DNA of 64,000 nucleotides from Bacteroidota bacterium (lineage in GTDB: Bacteria; Bacteroidota; Bacteroidia; Chitinophagales; BACL12), in the NCBI GenBank assembly GCA_016718035.1, contig JADKEK010000005.1:317314-381313 (forward strand). Direction: 5' to 3'. Each line of letters starts with the position of its first letter. Position 1 is the first letter of the stretch. The translations under genes were made by a program, and so were the position numbers. Below are positions 1 through 9,509 of the stretch, piece by piece. Below the pieces are notes generated by a model that worked only from the letters and a program-made list of their open reading frames with translations, did no database searches and was not told where the DNA came from.

Positions 1-1122
1 TTTATCCGTGAGTTTATACCAAACACTTTGATTGTAATAAATACCGAGAAATAAATTCGCTAATAATAAAACGGGTACAATATGTAATCCTTCATGAAAT
101 TCTGCGCCGATAATTATTTTAAATATATCAGGAAATAAACCTACACCTAAAAATATTACACAACAAACCACTACAAAATACTTCATTATTAACGCATATA
201 AGGAAGGTGCATTTTTGTCGGCGGATTGGCTGAAAAAAAATGGTTCTGCACCCATCCTAAACCCTTGTACCGCAAGCGTCATGAATATGGAGAGTTTATA
301 CACTGCGCTGTAAATACCTACCTGTTGCAGGTTCTCTTCCATGGTGCCGGAACCCCAGTATTTTAACAACACCCTGTCGAGCGTTTCGTTAATCATGCCT
401 GCTAAACCGATAATAATTAATGGAGCGCCATATTGCATTAATTTTTTCCATGTAGGTAAGTCGAAACGAATATTAAACATGCTTGGTGCAAATATTAAAA
501 ACGTTACACCGCTGGCAATTAAATTGGCAATAAATACATAAGCAATTCCATATTGTGGCTGGTAAGTAAATCCGAATGGCTCAAATAAGGTATAATTATT
601 TTTTAAAGCAGGCCAAAGGAAAAATATATTCAATAAAATATTAATACCAATATTTATCAGCTTAATAGAAAAATACCTCCAGGGTCTTCCTTCCAAACGT
701 AATTTTGCAAATGGAATATTAACGAGTGTGTCAAATCCGATGATTAAAGCAAAAAATATTATGTAATTAGCATTTCCGGGATAACCCAATAAATTGGAAA
801 TATTGCCTGCAGAAAAAACAATTGAACCAACAATAATTAAGGTAGTGACAAGTAATGAAAATTGGGCGGTGCCAAATATGTTTTTTTTCTCCAGCGAATT
901 GGTCGAATTTGAAGCAAAACGAAAATAGGCTGTCTCCAAACCAAACATACAAATTACATTAATAAAAGTAACGTATGCATACATTTCTGATATAATTCCA
1001 TAATCAGACTGATTGGTAAAAACCCTTGTGTGCAGGGGTGCTAATAAATAATTTAAAACCCGCACCAAAATTGTGCTCAACCCATAAATTGCAGTAACAT
1101 TCGCCAGGCGTCGGAGTGACAT
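1..1122 (-). CDS. Polysaccharide flippase (Wzx-like, MOP superfamily), 3' end off window
   Basis: I read this by translating the minus strand from the ATG at 1120-1122; it is open for 374 codons to the window edge, so the C-terminus is missing. The protein is strongly hydrophobic with repeated membrane segments. It starts MSLRRLANVTAIYGLSTILV, and LAPLHTRVFTNQSDYGI follows, the start typical of the oligosaccharide flippase (PF01943/PF13440-like) family in Bacteroidota. About ten transmembrane segments are visible in the part present. Members move lipid-linked oligosaccharides across the inner membrane for lipopolysaccharide or capsule synthesis. No other polysaccharide genes are visible, so its pathway cannot be assigned. 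Family call is firm; substrate is unknown. Confidence 0.85.
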   Translation of the reverse strand, partial: MSLRRLANVTAIYGLSTILVRVLNYLLAPLHTRVFTNQSDYGIISEMYAYVTFINVICMFGLETAYFRFASNSTNSLEKKNIFGTAQFSLLVTTLIIVGSIVFSAGNISNLLGYPGNANYIIFFALIIGFDTLVNIPFAKLRLEGRPWRYFSIKLINIGINILLNIFFLWPALKNNYTLFEPFGFTYQPQYGIAYVFIANLIASGVTFLIFAPSMFNIRFDLPTWKKLMQYGAPLIIIGLAGMINETLDRVLLKYWGSGTMEENLQQVGIYSAVYKLSIFMTLAVQGFRMGAEPFFFSQSADKNAPSLYALIMKYFVVVCCVIFLGVGLFPDIFKIIIGAEFHEGLHIVPVLLLANLFLGIYYNQSVWYKLTDK

Positions 1123-1285
1123 TGGGGTAAAGTTATAAAAAATGAGGTAAGCGGCATCAAAAAGGCTGCTACATCGACTATTAGACTTGATGTACTGAAA
1201 ATTGAGCAGTCTATGGAATGAGAAACTCCGTTTGCCTTCATTATTCTTCATTTTTTCTTTACTTTAGTAGCTATTATCTGCGCCT

Positions 1286-4204
1286 ATGATGAAATTTTAC
1301 ACCACAATACTGTGTTTTTTGGCTGCCTTCAGCCTCGAAGCTCAGACATTCCAACTGTTTACAGAGGACTTCAATGTGCCTTCAGGGAGTTTTACGCTTA
1401 ACACTGCAGGCCCCGGGGGAGTAGCAACAGGAACCAACAAATGGATTATAAACGACAGCTACACAGGTGGGTTTGGATATCCAAATACAACTTCACAGGA
1501 ATTAACCGAAACGGGTACTATTGGCGGCGCCCCATTTAGCACCTACATGCATATTTATGATGAAGAGGGAGCACCTGCAATTACATGTGCCAGTTATGAT
1601 GCAAGCGACCCTTCAGATAATTTTACAGAAATGTCCGGTGGCTTTTGTACGCTAGGCCTTATTGATATTGAATTCACCTTTTTCTGGTTGTGCGAAGGTG
1701 GTGCAGGCGACTACGGACAAGTATATTACAGTGCTGATGGTGGGCCTTGGACACCAGTGGGTATGGGGCTTTACAGCGGTCAAACCCTTTGGAAATATGA
1801 GGTAATTACCGACCCGGCATTTGAAGATGTTGCCAATTTGCGTTTTGGTTTCAGATGGGTAAATAATGCAGATGGTGGTGCAAATACCATGTCGTTTGCT
1901 ATCGATGATATCATTGCAGTAGGTACCTACGATGAAGCTATTCATCCGGTAGATATTAATATCGATTTTGTAATACCTGACCCAGTTTGTAAACTCAGTA
2001 CGCTCATTATTGGATGGTCGCTTTCTGATCCGCTTTGCACCGGTATTTATGAAATTGAACTTTCAAATGCTGCTGGCGCTTTTGCTGCACCAACAAGTTT
2101 GGGTGTATTTACTATTCTTGCAGAAGATACCGTTGGTGCAATTGCGGCGACAATTCCCGGCGTTATTCCAGATGGGTCGTGTTATAAAGTGCGCATCAAC
2201 CGAACGTCACCTTTACCGGAAATCAGTGGTGAGGCGAGTGTTTGTTTTGTGGTAGAAAATTGTCCGAATGTAATTACCACTTTAAAACCGGTTATCACGA
2301 TTGACAGCAATGCCATTTGTGTAAATAGTGTTATCGATGTGCCGTTTTATTCCACCGGTGTTTATAACCCGGGAAATATTTACACTGCACAATTGAGTGA
2401 TTCTACTGGAAGTTTTGATACCTTCTCTGTAATAGGAACATTTAATAGTAATGCCACTTATGATCCGGCTTTAGGTTCGCCTCCGGGTTCGGTTTCCGGT
2501 ATCGTGCCTATGGTTCCTCCGGGATGTAATTATTTAATTCGTGTGGTTTCCAGTAATCCTGTTGCCACAGGTTCTCCTTATGGAACAGTTTGTATTCAGG
2601 AATGTGATATTGAAACAAATGATATTGAAGATGTATATGCATGTATTACAGAAGATTCAGGTGTTACCATAACAATAACTTATGATGTAAATGTTTTTGA
2701 TGAAGTAGAAACATATTGCGATACCAATACATTTTGTGTTGAAGTATTAAATTCTATGTTTTTTACACAAGCGAATTTATGCGGATTAGGATTTACAGTT
2801 GACACAGAATCGGGAACAATTGATTTAGAAATTCCAGGCTATTTTGATTTATTGGCAATGGGGCTTGATGCAGGTATGTGGTATATGCGTGTAATTGCAA
2901 ATTGTGGAACTCCGCAGGAAAATACATTAGGAACATTAATTCATTTAACCATTGGAGCGCCTGCAGATAATGCACCAATTTTAATTCCTGCAGATACATT
3001 ATTATGTGAAGGTGCAATAGGCAGTGCTACAATTGTTCCATATAATCCAAATTCAGATTATCAATTCCAGTTTGGTTTGGGAACACCTTTTGTGTGGCCA
3101 TTTAATCCAATATTTATCGACTTTACAGGATTACCAGGTGATTATACTTTACGCGTTCGTGAAATAAATTATAATTGCCCGGGACCTTGGAGTGAATATA
3201 TAACCTTCCATATTATTGATGTTCCGATTGTAACTATTACAGGTCCAATTAAAGCTTGTACCGGAGATACGGTGTATTATTCAGTGCCATATTTTTTAAC
3301 CACCTATTACGACTGGTCTTTATCAGGCGGCGCAATTGTTGATACAGCAAATAATGTTGTTGGTATTGTTTGGGATGAGGCAGGAACATATTCATTAAAT
3401 GTATTTGCATTAAATGAATGCGGCAGCGGAAACGGGTCTAAAAATATTACCATTATAGAAACCATTCCAGTTGAAAATACCGACGATGTGACTATTTGTG
3501 AAGGGGAAACCGCAACATTTAGTGTATTAACAGTTGGGGTTCCCTATTACGAATGGTCTGATGATACAGGAGCTTTAATTAGCGATGATTTTTATTTAAC
3601 AGTAACACCAGATTCAACATCCACTTATTATTTAACAGCAGAAGATGATGAAGGTTGCCCAAGTTGGGATACCATTAGTGTATTTGTTGAATATCCTGAA
3701 TTCGAATTTGATACCACCGAATATTGTATTGGTGGCAGCGTAATTTTAGATGCGGGATACCCAGATGCAACCTATGTTTGGAATACAGGTGCTACTACAC
3801 AAACTATTGAGGTGTCTTTATTTGGCACTTATACCGTGCTGATTGATAATCCTGATCAGGCTTGCGATATAACAAAAACAGTTTACGTTAATGAAGTAAT
3901 CGATAATTGTGATCCAATTATTGATATACCTAATGCGTTTTCACCAAATGGAGATGGCTTTAATGATAATCTGGTAATTGTAGGTGCAGCAATAGTAGGT
4001 ATAGATATCATTATTTATAATCGTTGGGGAGAAATTGTTTTTCGTAGTGATGACGTGGGTATTGTAAATAATCCTGCATTTGGTTGGGATGGAAGATTAA
4101 ACGGTGTAGAGCAGGAAATGGGCACTTATGTATATCAATTAAGTGCTACCGGCGGCAGTGGCACAACTGTGCAGTTGCAAGGTAATATTACATTGGTAAG
4201 ATAA
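1286..4204 (+). CDS. Large secreted protein with T9SS type B sorting domain
   Basis: A 972-residue protein with an N-terminal signal peptide (MMKFYTTILCFLAAFSLEAQ). Residues ~20-210 look like a beta-sandwich adhesion module (aspartate/glycine rich, DDIIAVG near its end). The middle holds Ig/PKD-like repeats with regularly spaced cysteines (~470-850). The last ~90 residues are a gliding-motility-associated C-terminal (CHU_C) domain: IPNAFSPNGDGFNDNLVI, then IYNRWGEIVF, then a terminal ITLVR. That domain directs export by the type IX system and surface attachment. ATG codons at 1286 and 1289 are both possible starts. The gene is followed 28 nt downstream by a second protein of the same sorting class, so the two may be co-transcribed. 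The substrate or binding partner is unknown; an adhesin or structural surface role is inference. Confidence 0.88.
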   Translation: MMKFYTTILCFLAAFSLEAQTFQLFTEDFNVPSGSFTLNTAGPGGVATGTNKWIINDSYTGGFGYPNTTSQELTETGTIGGAPFSTYMHIYDEEGAPAITCASYDASDPSDNFTEMSGGFCTLGLIDIEFTFFWLCEGGAGDYGQVYYSADGGPWTPVGMGLYSGQTLWKYEVITDPAFEDVANLRFGFRWVNNADGGANTMSFAIDDIIAVGTYDEAIHPVDINIDFVIPDPVCKLSTLIIGWSLSDPLCTGIYEIELSNAAGAFAAPTSLGVFTILAEDTVGAIAATIPGVIPDGSCYKVRINRTSPLPEISGEASVCFVVENCPNVITTLKPVITIDSNAICVNSVIDVPFYSTGVYNPGNIYTAQLSDSTGSFDTFSVIGTFNSNATYDPALGSPPGSVSGIVPMVPPGCNYLIRVVSSNPVATGSPYGTVCIQECDIETNDIEDVYACITEDSGVTITITYDVNVFDEVETYCDTNTFCVEVLNSMFFTQANLCGLGFTVDTESGTIDLEIPGYFDLLAMGLDAGMWYMRVIANCGTPQENTLGTLIHLTIGAPADNAPILIPADTLLCEGAIGSATIVPYNPNSDYQFQFGLGTPFVWPFNPIFIDFTGLPGDYTLRVREINYNCPGPWSEYITFHIIDVPIVTITGPIKACTGDTVYYSVPYFLTTYYDWSLSGGAIVDTANNVVGIVWDEAGTYSLNVFALNECGSGNGSKNITIIETIPVENTDDVTICEGETATFSVLTVGVPYYEWSDDTGALISDDFYLTVTPDSTSTYYLTAEDDEGCPSWDTISVFVEYPEFEFDTTEYCIGGSVILDAGYPDATYVWNTGATTQTIEVSLFGTYTVLIDNPDQACDITKTVYVNEVIDNCDPIIDIPNAFSPNGDGFNDNLVIVGAAIVGIDIIIYNRWGEIVFRSDDVGIVNNPAFGWDGRLNGVEQEMGTYVYQLSATGGSGTTVQLQGNITLVR

Positions 4205-4232
4205 GTTTTGGCTAACTGCCGGGTAAAATATT

Positions 4233-6704
4233 ATGAAAAGAATATTCGTATTTCTTTATTGCATCTCCTCTTTGCAGCTTGCATTTTCGCAAGGGCAAAT
4301 GCATGCAAAAAAGAACGACTATGTTTCAATTACCAATGGCACAACAAATATCCGTTATCCGGAAATCAGTGATGAATTATTAAATGCGACACCGCAATCT
4401 TATTATGCTAATCCCGACTTTGGTATATTACCGGTTAATGCTCCAGATAGTGCAATTGAATTAATTCAAAAGCGCACTCCAACTTCCAGGTATTATATTA
4501 AACCCAACACCTCAGGCAACAAATTTTTTATTCAACAAGCCTATGGACCAATCAATTATTTCGACCCTTCGGGATATTTGCGCGCCATTGATTTTTATTT
4601 ACATCCTACATTGGTAAAAGGGATTTATGAAGCAGATGCACAACCGGCCCCAACTAAAATTGATTTTGTAAATAATTATACCGCTATCAGAATTAAAGAC
4701 CTTGACTACCGATATAATGCAGATTTGCAATTATTTTTTCAAACCGGTAATAATTTTACCAAACCGCAAAAAGCAATGCTTAATAACCATACTGCCGGTC
4801 GCGATGGTGTATGGATAACCGATGCTTTTGAAAGTGTGGATATGGAAATTGCATTTAGACAAAATGCAATCAAAACAAATTTTATTATTAAAGATAAAAG
4901 TATAGTCGACCCTAATAGTGAATACCTCATAATTGATGACCCGATAAGTTTGCCTGAAGGATATTTTTTGGAGATGGAAGATGTAGATGGATATTTTTTA
5001 GACAATGGTGACTGGAAGGGAGATTTAATTTTAAAAAATCAATTTGGTTTACCCTATCTCCGCATCGAAAAGCCACTTGTGTTAGATCAAAGTGGTGAAA
5101 AAACACATGCAATGGATCAGGTAAATGCAGTTGCTTATCAATTAATTAAAACTGCAACAGGATATACTATTCGTTTACGCGTAACCACAAAATGGTTATT
5201 AGCACCTGAAAGAATTTATCCGGTTATTGTTGACCCTACATTAATTGGAGAAGCAACATATACAGCTGAAGATATCGGATTTGAATTTGATGTGTTGTGT
5301 TGGAATGAAGCGGATTATTGTAATTATTTTTTAGATGTAACCGTACCCGGAAAAACAACATTAACGGCAGCGTATTTTGATGGTACTTATTATTCTCAAA
5401 ATTTTGGTTGTTTTTTCGTAACCGATTGTTTGATGAAAGAAGCCGCTTTTCGTATACTCGGAATTTGCGACGATTCGCCTTCTGCAGGCGGTTTCTGGAC
5501 ATGTAGTCCACCCGCAGGTGATACAGCAGGCACTTGTTATGGTATCGACCTAGATATGTTTAATACCATTTCATGTATTCCTCCACAATGCGATGATTAT
5601 GAATTCACTTTTGAAATGCGTACTTGGCATTGCTCGTGCACACAACCACCATGTGGAATTTTATGCCATTTTATGCCTGCAGGAAGTTGGGTAATTACAA
5701 TAGAAGGAGAAACCGTAGTGGAAAATCCAATTCAATCTTCTACCTATCCCGATTTTGTTATTTGCGAAGGTGATACCATCGATTTATTTGCAAATGGATA
5801 TTGGGGTGTTCCTCCATACACTTATGAATGGTTGCCGGGAGGAACTGTTGAACCCATTCACGAAGTTTGGCCGACAACTACTTCTTCATATACATCCATT
5901 ATTCACGATGCTTGTGATATGACCGATACGGTTACGCAAACCGTAACAGTTAACGCCGCACCAATTGTAAATATTGGTCCTTTTGAAGCATGCTACGAAA
6001 CTACTATTACTGCACCTGCCGGTTACGATAATTATGTTTGGACTGATGCAGATACTAATGTATTGGCAACAGGAAATACATTATATATTGATTCAACCGG
6101 TGAATATTTTGTGACCGTAATTGATGCCAACGGATGTGAAGGAACTTCTTCACCAATTTTAGTCAATATTTATGAAGCGCCGGTAATTAATGCAATTCCT
6201 GATACAGTTTTTGTAAACAATGGCGCATTGGCTTTATTGGAAGCAGAAGTTATTGAAGGTGATGATGTTGGATTTTTATGGGTGCCGGAAGCAAATGCCA
6301 ACTGCCCAACATGTCCAAGTACATTGGCATACACCGAGGGTGAGGAATTTGTATTTTATGTTTATGGTGTTGAAAATGGATGTGTTTCATTGCCCGATTC
6401 TATCATCGTAATTATGCAGGAAAGTGAATTAATAATTCCTAATGCATTTACACCAAACGATGATGGATTGAATGATGAGTTTAATATTCTCAACCCCATA
6501 TTTTTTCCTGTGTTTTCTTTCCGGATTTTCAACCGTTGGGGACAAGAAGTATTTGCTACTAGCGATGTGTTAAAAGGATGGGATGGTACTTACGATAGTA
6601 TTAATCAAGAAATTGGCATGTATGTATGGATGATTATCTACGAAAAAGCCAACGAACCCGGCAAACAATATATTCTTCGGGGAACAGTAACCTTGTTGCG
6701 GTAA
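4233..6704 (+). CDS. Secreted protein with T9SS type B sorting domain
   Basis: An 823-residue protein with signal peptide (ends near FSQG, residue ~20). Residues ~40-340 form a domain seen in large Bacteroidota surface proteins, including a strand ending ERIYPVIVDPTLIGEA that typically precedes repeat modules. A cysteine-rich section follows at ~360-480 (about 20 cysteines, probably disulfide bonded after export), then Ig/PKD-like modules (~500-730). It closes with a CHU_C type B sorting domain: IPNAFTPNDDGLNDEFNI, IFNRWGQEVF, terminal VTLLR. It sits 28 nt after the preceding type B protein. Exported and anchored by T9SS by family knowledge; the function of the globular part is not recognised. 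Confidence 0.87.
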   Translation: MKRIFVFLYCISSLQLAFSQGQMHAKKNDYVSITNGTTNIRYPEISDELLNATPQSYYANPDFGILPVNAPDSAIELIQKRTPTSRYYIKPNTSGNKFFIQQAYGPINYFDPSGYLRAIDFYLHPTLVKGIYEADAQPAPTKIDFVNNYTAIRIKDLDYRYNADLQLFFQTGNNFTKPQKAMLNNHTAGRDGVWITDAFESVDMEIAFRQNAIKTNFIIKDKSIVDPNSEYLIIDDPISLPEGYFLEMEDVDGYFLDNGDWKGDLILKNQFGLPYLRIEKPLVLDQSGEKTHAMDQVNAVAYQLIKTATGYTIRLRVTTKWLLAPERIYPVIVDPTLIGEATYTAEDIGFEFDVLCWNEADYCNYFLDVTVPGKTTLTAAYFDGTYYSQNFGCFFVTDCLMKEAAFRILGICDDSPSAGGFWTCSPPAGDTAGTCYGIDLDMFNTISCIPPQCDDYEFTFEMRTWHCSCTQPPCGILCHFMPAGSWVITIEGETVVENPIQSSTYPDFVICEGDTIDLFANGYWGVPPYTYEWLPGGTVEPIHEVWPTTTSSYTSIIHDACDMTDTVTQTVTVNAAPIVNIGPFEACYETTITAPAGYDNYVWTDADTNVLATGNTLYIDSTGEYFVTVIDANGCEGTSSPILVNIYEAPVINAIPDTVFVNNGALALLEAEVIEGDDVGFLWVPEANANCPTCPSTLAYTEGEEFVFYVYGVENGCVSLPDSIIVIMQESELIIPNAFTPNDDGLNDEFNILNPIFFPVFSFRIFNRWGQEVFATSDVLKGWDGTYDSINQEIGMYVWMIIYEKANEPGKQYILRGTVTLLR

Positions 6705-6755
6705 GATTAAATGTTCACTGCTCCCAAATTTATTTATTCAACATCATCTTTGAGT

Positions 6756-6799
6756 ACCTTAGCGCAACTTTGTTGCTTCGTGGTTTCGGCTGTTAAAAC
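6756..6799. repeat. Dispersed intergenic repeat, copy 1
   Basis: The 20-base core GTGGTTTCGGCTGTTAAAAC (6780-6799) matches 19 of 20 bases of the sequence at 46091-46110. Both copies lie immediately downstream of a minus-strand stop codon in a convergent gap. The preceding bases (accttagcgcaactttgttg) resemble the CTTTGCGCCTTTGTG-type intergenic repeat common in Bacteroidota. Function unknown. Confidence 0.5.
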
Positions 6800-6805
6800 A
6801 CCATT

Positions 6806-7561
6806 TTAACAATCTCCCGAAACCCACAATTTAAAGGCCGCAGCATTCTCCGCACTCACAATTATTTCTTCTCCAACAGCCGGCGTTAATTCAACCAGTA
6901 TTTTCCCTTTTGAAAACGGTTTAAATTTTGTAATAGCACTTATGTTGCCAATATACTTTCTGTTAATTCTGAAGAAATCATTTTTGGGCAATTCGGTTTC
7001 TAATTCCTGTAAAGTTTTGTCCAAAATATATTTGTTACCCGATTTATCTATTAAAAAAGTTATTTTATGCTCAGAAATAAAATACGCAATATCTTCCAGT
7101 TTTACAGTAGAATAAGACACACCTTTTTTCACCAAATAACGCGTTTTTTGCTGTTGCCCTGCAAAATAATAATCAGCCAACCCTGAATAATTGCCTGAAA
7201 AATGTTCCTTTAACTGAAAATATTTATTTAACGCAACAAACAACCGCTCCTGACTAACCGGTTTTAATAAATAGTCTATGCTGTTGAGCTCAAAAGCTTC
7301 CAGTAAGTAGTCGTCATAAGCAGTTATAAATATTACAGGACATTTTACATTTACCTGTCTGAAAATATCAAACGAAATACCGTCACTTAAAGCAATATCG
7401 CAAAAAATTAGGTCGGGATGTACATTGTCACTTAACCACATTACACTTTCTTGAACCCCGGATAAAGTTGCAACTATATTGACCGGCCGTGGATAATTGA
7501 TAAGTTGAAGGCGCAACTTTTCCAATGCCGGTTTTTCGTCTTCGATTATTATTATATTCAT
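6806..7561 (-). CDS. LytTR-family response regulator
   Basis: 251 residues: an N-terminal CheY-like receiver (~1-115) and a C-terminal LytTR DNA-binding domain (~150-248). The receiver shows the acidic pair in IIIIEDEKP, the phospho-acceptor D55 in IFCDIALSD, the conserved T in FITAYDDYL and the lysine in YLLKPVS. The LytTR part contains the typical FFRINRKYIGNI stretch. Its start overlaps the stop of the sensor kinase by 4 nt (ATGA), so the pair is translationally coupled. Targets are unknown; no LytTR operator was identified. Confidence 0.93.
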   Translation of the reverse strand: MNIIIIEDEKPALEKLRLQLINYPRPVNIVATLSGVQESVMWLSDNVHPDLIFCDIALSDGISFDIFRQVNVKCPVIFITAYDDYLLEAFELNSIDYLLKPVSQERLFVALNKYFQLKEHFSGNYSGLADYYFAGQQQKTRYLVKKGVSYSTVKLEDIAYFISEHKITFLIDKSGNKYILDKTLQELETELPKNDFFRINRKYIGNISAITKFKPFSKGKILVELTPAVGEEIIVSAENAAAFKLWVSGDC

Positions 7562-8640
7562 ATGCCTGTGCTTAATAATGGCAACCGAACTTCAAAATGG
7601 TCATCATTCTGATTAATTACAATTTCATTTTCTGCCAACAACCTATAACGCCCTTTTAAATTAATTAACCCGGTTCCTGTATTTTGTTTTACCGTTTTTT
7701 TGGGCATCAACCTGTTTCTCACCACCAGCATATTCTCTTCTACAAAAATGCGAATTGGCATGGGGTTTACTTCACTGAATGCATTGTGTTTTACACAATT
7801 TTCTAATACAATCTGCAACGAAATGGGTGGCAACAAATAATGTTCTAATTGAGATGGGTGAACTTCATTCTGCAACTGCAAGCTTTCGCCGAAACGAATA
7901 TGGAGTAAAGCATAATAACTTTCCATAAAGTACATCTCATCCCTCAGGAATACGAGACTTTTGTTTTTATGTTGCAGAATATACCTGTAAACGTCGGCAA
8001 GGTTATCATTAAATTTTTTCGCTTTTTCAGGATTTTGTGTAATCAGGTGAGATAATGTATTTAATGAATTAAAAATAAAGTGAGGGTCAATTTGTGCTTT
8101 CAGCGCTTCAAGCTCTGCTTCAGCTTTAGCTTTTTCTACCTGCGCAATTCTCAGCATTTCTCCTTCGGTATGTTTAATCAGAAATACAGTTTCATAAATG
8201 TGAGCTACAAATATTACACATATTACATTCATCAAACTTACATTGCGTAATACTACTTCATCAATTGTTTGTTGTAAAATACAAACATAATACAAGCCTA
8301 CAAGAAATAATGTAACCGGAAGCGTATATAATATTACACCGGCCAATAATGTTAACACTTTCCTGAATGGCGTATAAAACCAGTTAAACCTGTCGCTTAA
8401 CTGAAATAACAAATACCTGTTGCCATAATATATTGTTATCGAAATAAATAAATAGTAACAATAATGAAAAATAAGCGTCCACCAATTAAAATGATAACTT
8501 ACCAAACCTGTTAAATTAGGTACAGCTATAGCGAACAATGGTATTAATACCATTCTCAGACCTCTGTCGTTGAGATAAGCCGGAACCTTATTTTCCGGTT
8601 TCAGTAAACTATTTTCTGGTTTGGGTAATAAACTATCCAC
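7558..8640 (-). CDS. LytS-type sensor histidine kinase (His_kinase family PF06580)
   Basis: 360 residues with four predicted membrane segments in the first ~155 residues, a short coiled coil (~160-185, alanine/glutamate rich) and a histidine-kinase domain. The phospho-acceptor is H187 in IDPHFIFNSLN, the hallmark of the PF06580 family. The ATP-binding part shows LQIVLENCVKHN and a GTGLINLKGR glycine loop. No extracellular sensor domain is visible, so the signal is probably sensed in or near the membrane. It forms an operon with the downstream LytTR regulator (4-nt overlap). It is transcribed divergently from the DUF1761 gene, with about 70 nt between the two start codons. Confidence 0.93.
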   Translation of the reverse strand: MDSLLPKPENSLLKPENKVPAYLNDRGLRMVLIPLFAIAVPNLTGLVSYHFNWWTLIFHYCYYLFISITIYYGNRYLLFQLSDRFNWFYTPFRKVLTLLAGVILYTLPVTLFLVGLYYVCILQQTIDEVVLRNVSLMNVICVIFVAHIYETVFLIKHTEGEMLRIAQVEKAKAEAELEALKAQIDPHFIFNSLNTLSHLITQNPEKAKKFNDNLADVYRYILQHKNKSLVFLRDEMYFMESYYALLHIRFGESLQLQNEVHPSQLEHYLLPPISLQIVLENCVKHNAFSEVNPMPIRIFVEENMLVVRNRLMPKKTVKQNTGTGLINLKGRYRLLAENEIVINQNDDHFEVRLPLLSTGI

Positions 8641-8710
8641 TTTAACGACTAAATATTATTTTAAATTAAATGCCTGTCCTATTTTCGAATTTACAACAAA
8701 AATACTATTT

Positions 8711-9112
8711 ATGGAAAAATTAAATGTTATTGCAGTAATTGTAGCAGCCGTTTCAATGTTTTTAATTGGTGGATTATGGTATTCAAAGGCACTATTTGGC
8801 AATGTTTGGATGCGTGAAAATAATTTAACAGAAGAACAGCTTGCAAAATCAAATAAAGGTAAAACCTTTGGATTATCATTTTTATTTTCACTCATCATGT
8901 CGTTTAACCTCGCGATGTTTGTTTCTGACCCATCAATTGATTTTACCATGACTATTTTTTATGCATTGTGTGTTGGTCTCGGATGGATAGCCCTTGCATT
9001 TGGTATTGTGGCATTATTTGAATTACGCAGCTGGAAATATATTTTTATTAATGGTGGTTACATGGTTATTTCCTTTTTAGTTATGGGAATAATTTTGGGT
9101 GCATGGAAGTAA
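8711..9112 (+). CDS. DUF1761-family membrane protein
   Basis: 133 residues with four hydrophobic segments. The N-terminal helix has the GGLWYSKALFGNVWM motif typical of DUF1761, followed by a short charged loop (NNLTEEQLAKSNKGKT). I chose the ATG at 8711 because the longer reading frame from 8621 would overlap the divergent kinase start and adds sequence with no resemblance to the family. Function of DUF1761 is unknown. It lies 17 nt before the YciI-like gene and may share its transcript. Confidence 0.8.
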   Translation: MEKLNVIAVIVAAVSMFLIGGLWYSKALFGNVWMRENNLTEEQLAKSNKGKTFGLSFLFSLIMSFNLAMFVSDPSIDFTMTIFYALCVGLGWIALAFGIVALFELRSWKYIFINGGYMVISFLVMGIILGAWK

Positions 9113-9129
9113 TTATTTAGTTTTATAAA

Positions 9130-9507
9130 ATGAAAGGTATAATTGTTATTGCCCTCGTGGCACTGTCGTTGCATTTACATGCACAGGACAGCACCAAATC
9201 TGCCTACCTGGGTATATTAACGTTAGCGCCGTTTTATCAGCAGGACAGCAATTGGACCGATGCTGATGGTGCAATTATTGGCGCACATTTTGTCCGATTA
9301 CAGCAATTGGCAAAAGAAGGTAAAATTGAATTAGCCGGCAGGGTAAATCTACCCTCAAACGACCCCAACATGTTTGGAATAGTTTTAATTTTGCCGACAA
9401 CATTAGCTGAGGCTGAAAAAATTATGTTGGAGGACCCGGCTGTAACAGGCAAAATTATGTCTGCTAAAATTTTACCTTTTAATATTGCAGTACAAAAATC
9501 GGACTAA
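9130..9507 (+). CDS. Exported YciI-like protein
   Basis: 125 residues with a signal peptide (MKGIIVIALVALSLHLHAQ). The mature part resembles the YciI-related ferredoxin-like fold: a helix HFVRLQQLAKEGKIELAGRV followed by strand FGIVLIL and a LAEAEKIMLEDPAV helix, the order found in this family. YciI enzymes are cytoplasmic dehydrochlorinase-like or structural proteins; an exported version is unusual but known in Bacteroidota. It sits 2 nt upstream of the WD40 gene. Function not known. Confidence 0.7.
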   Translation: MKGIIVIALVALSLHLHAQDSTKSAYLGILTLAPFYQQDSNWTDADGAIIGAHFVRLQQLAKEGKIELAGRVNLPSNDPNMFGIVLILPTTLAEAEKIMLEDPAVTGKIMSAKILPFNIAVQKSD

Positions 9508-9509
9508 TA

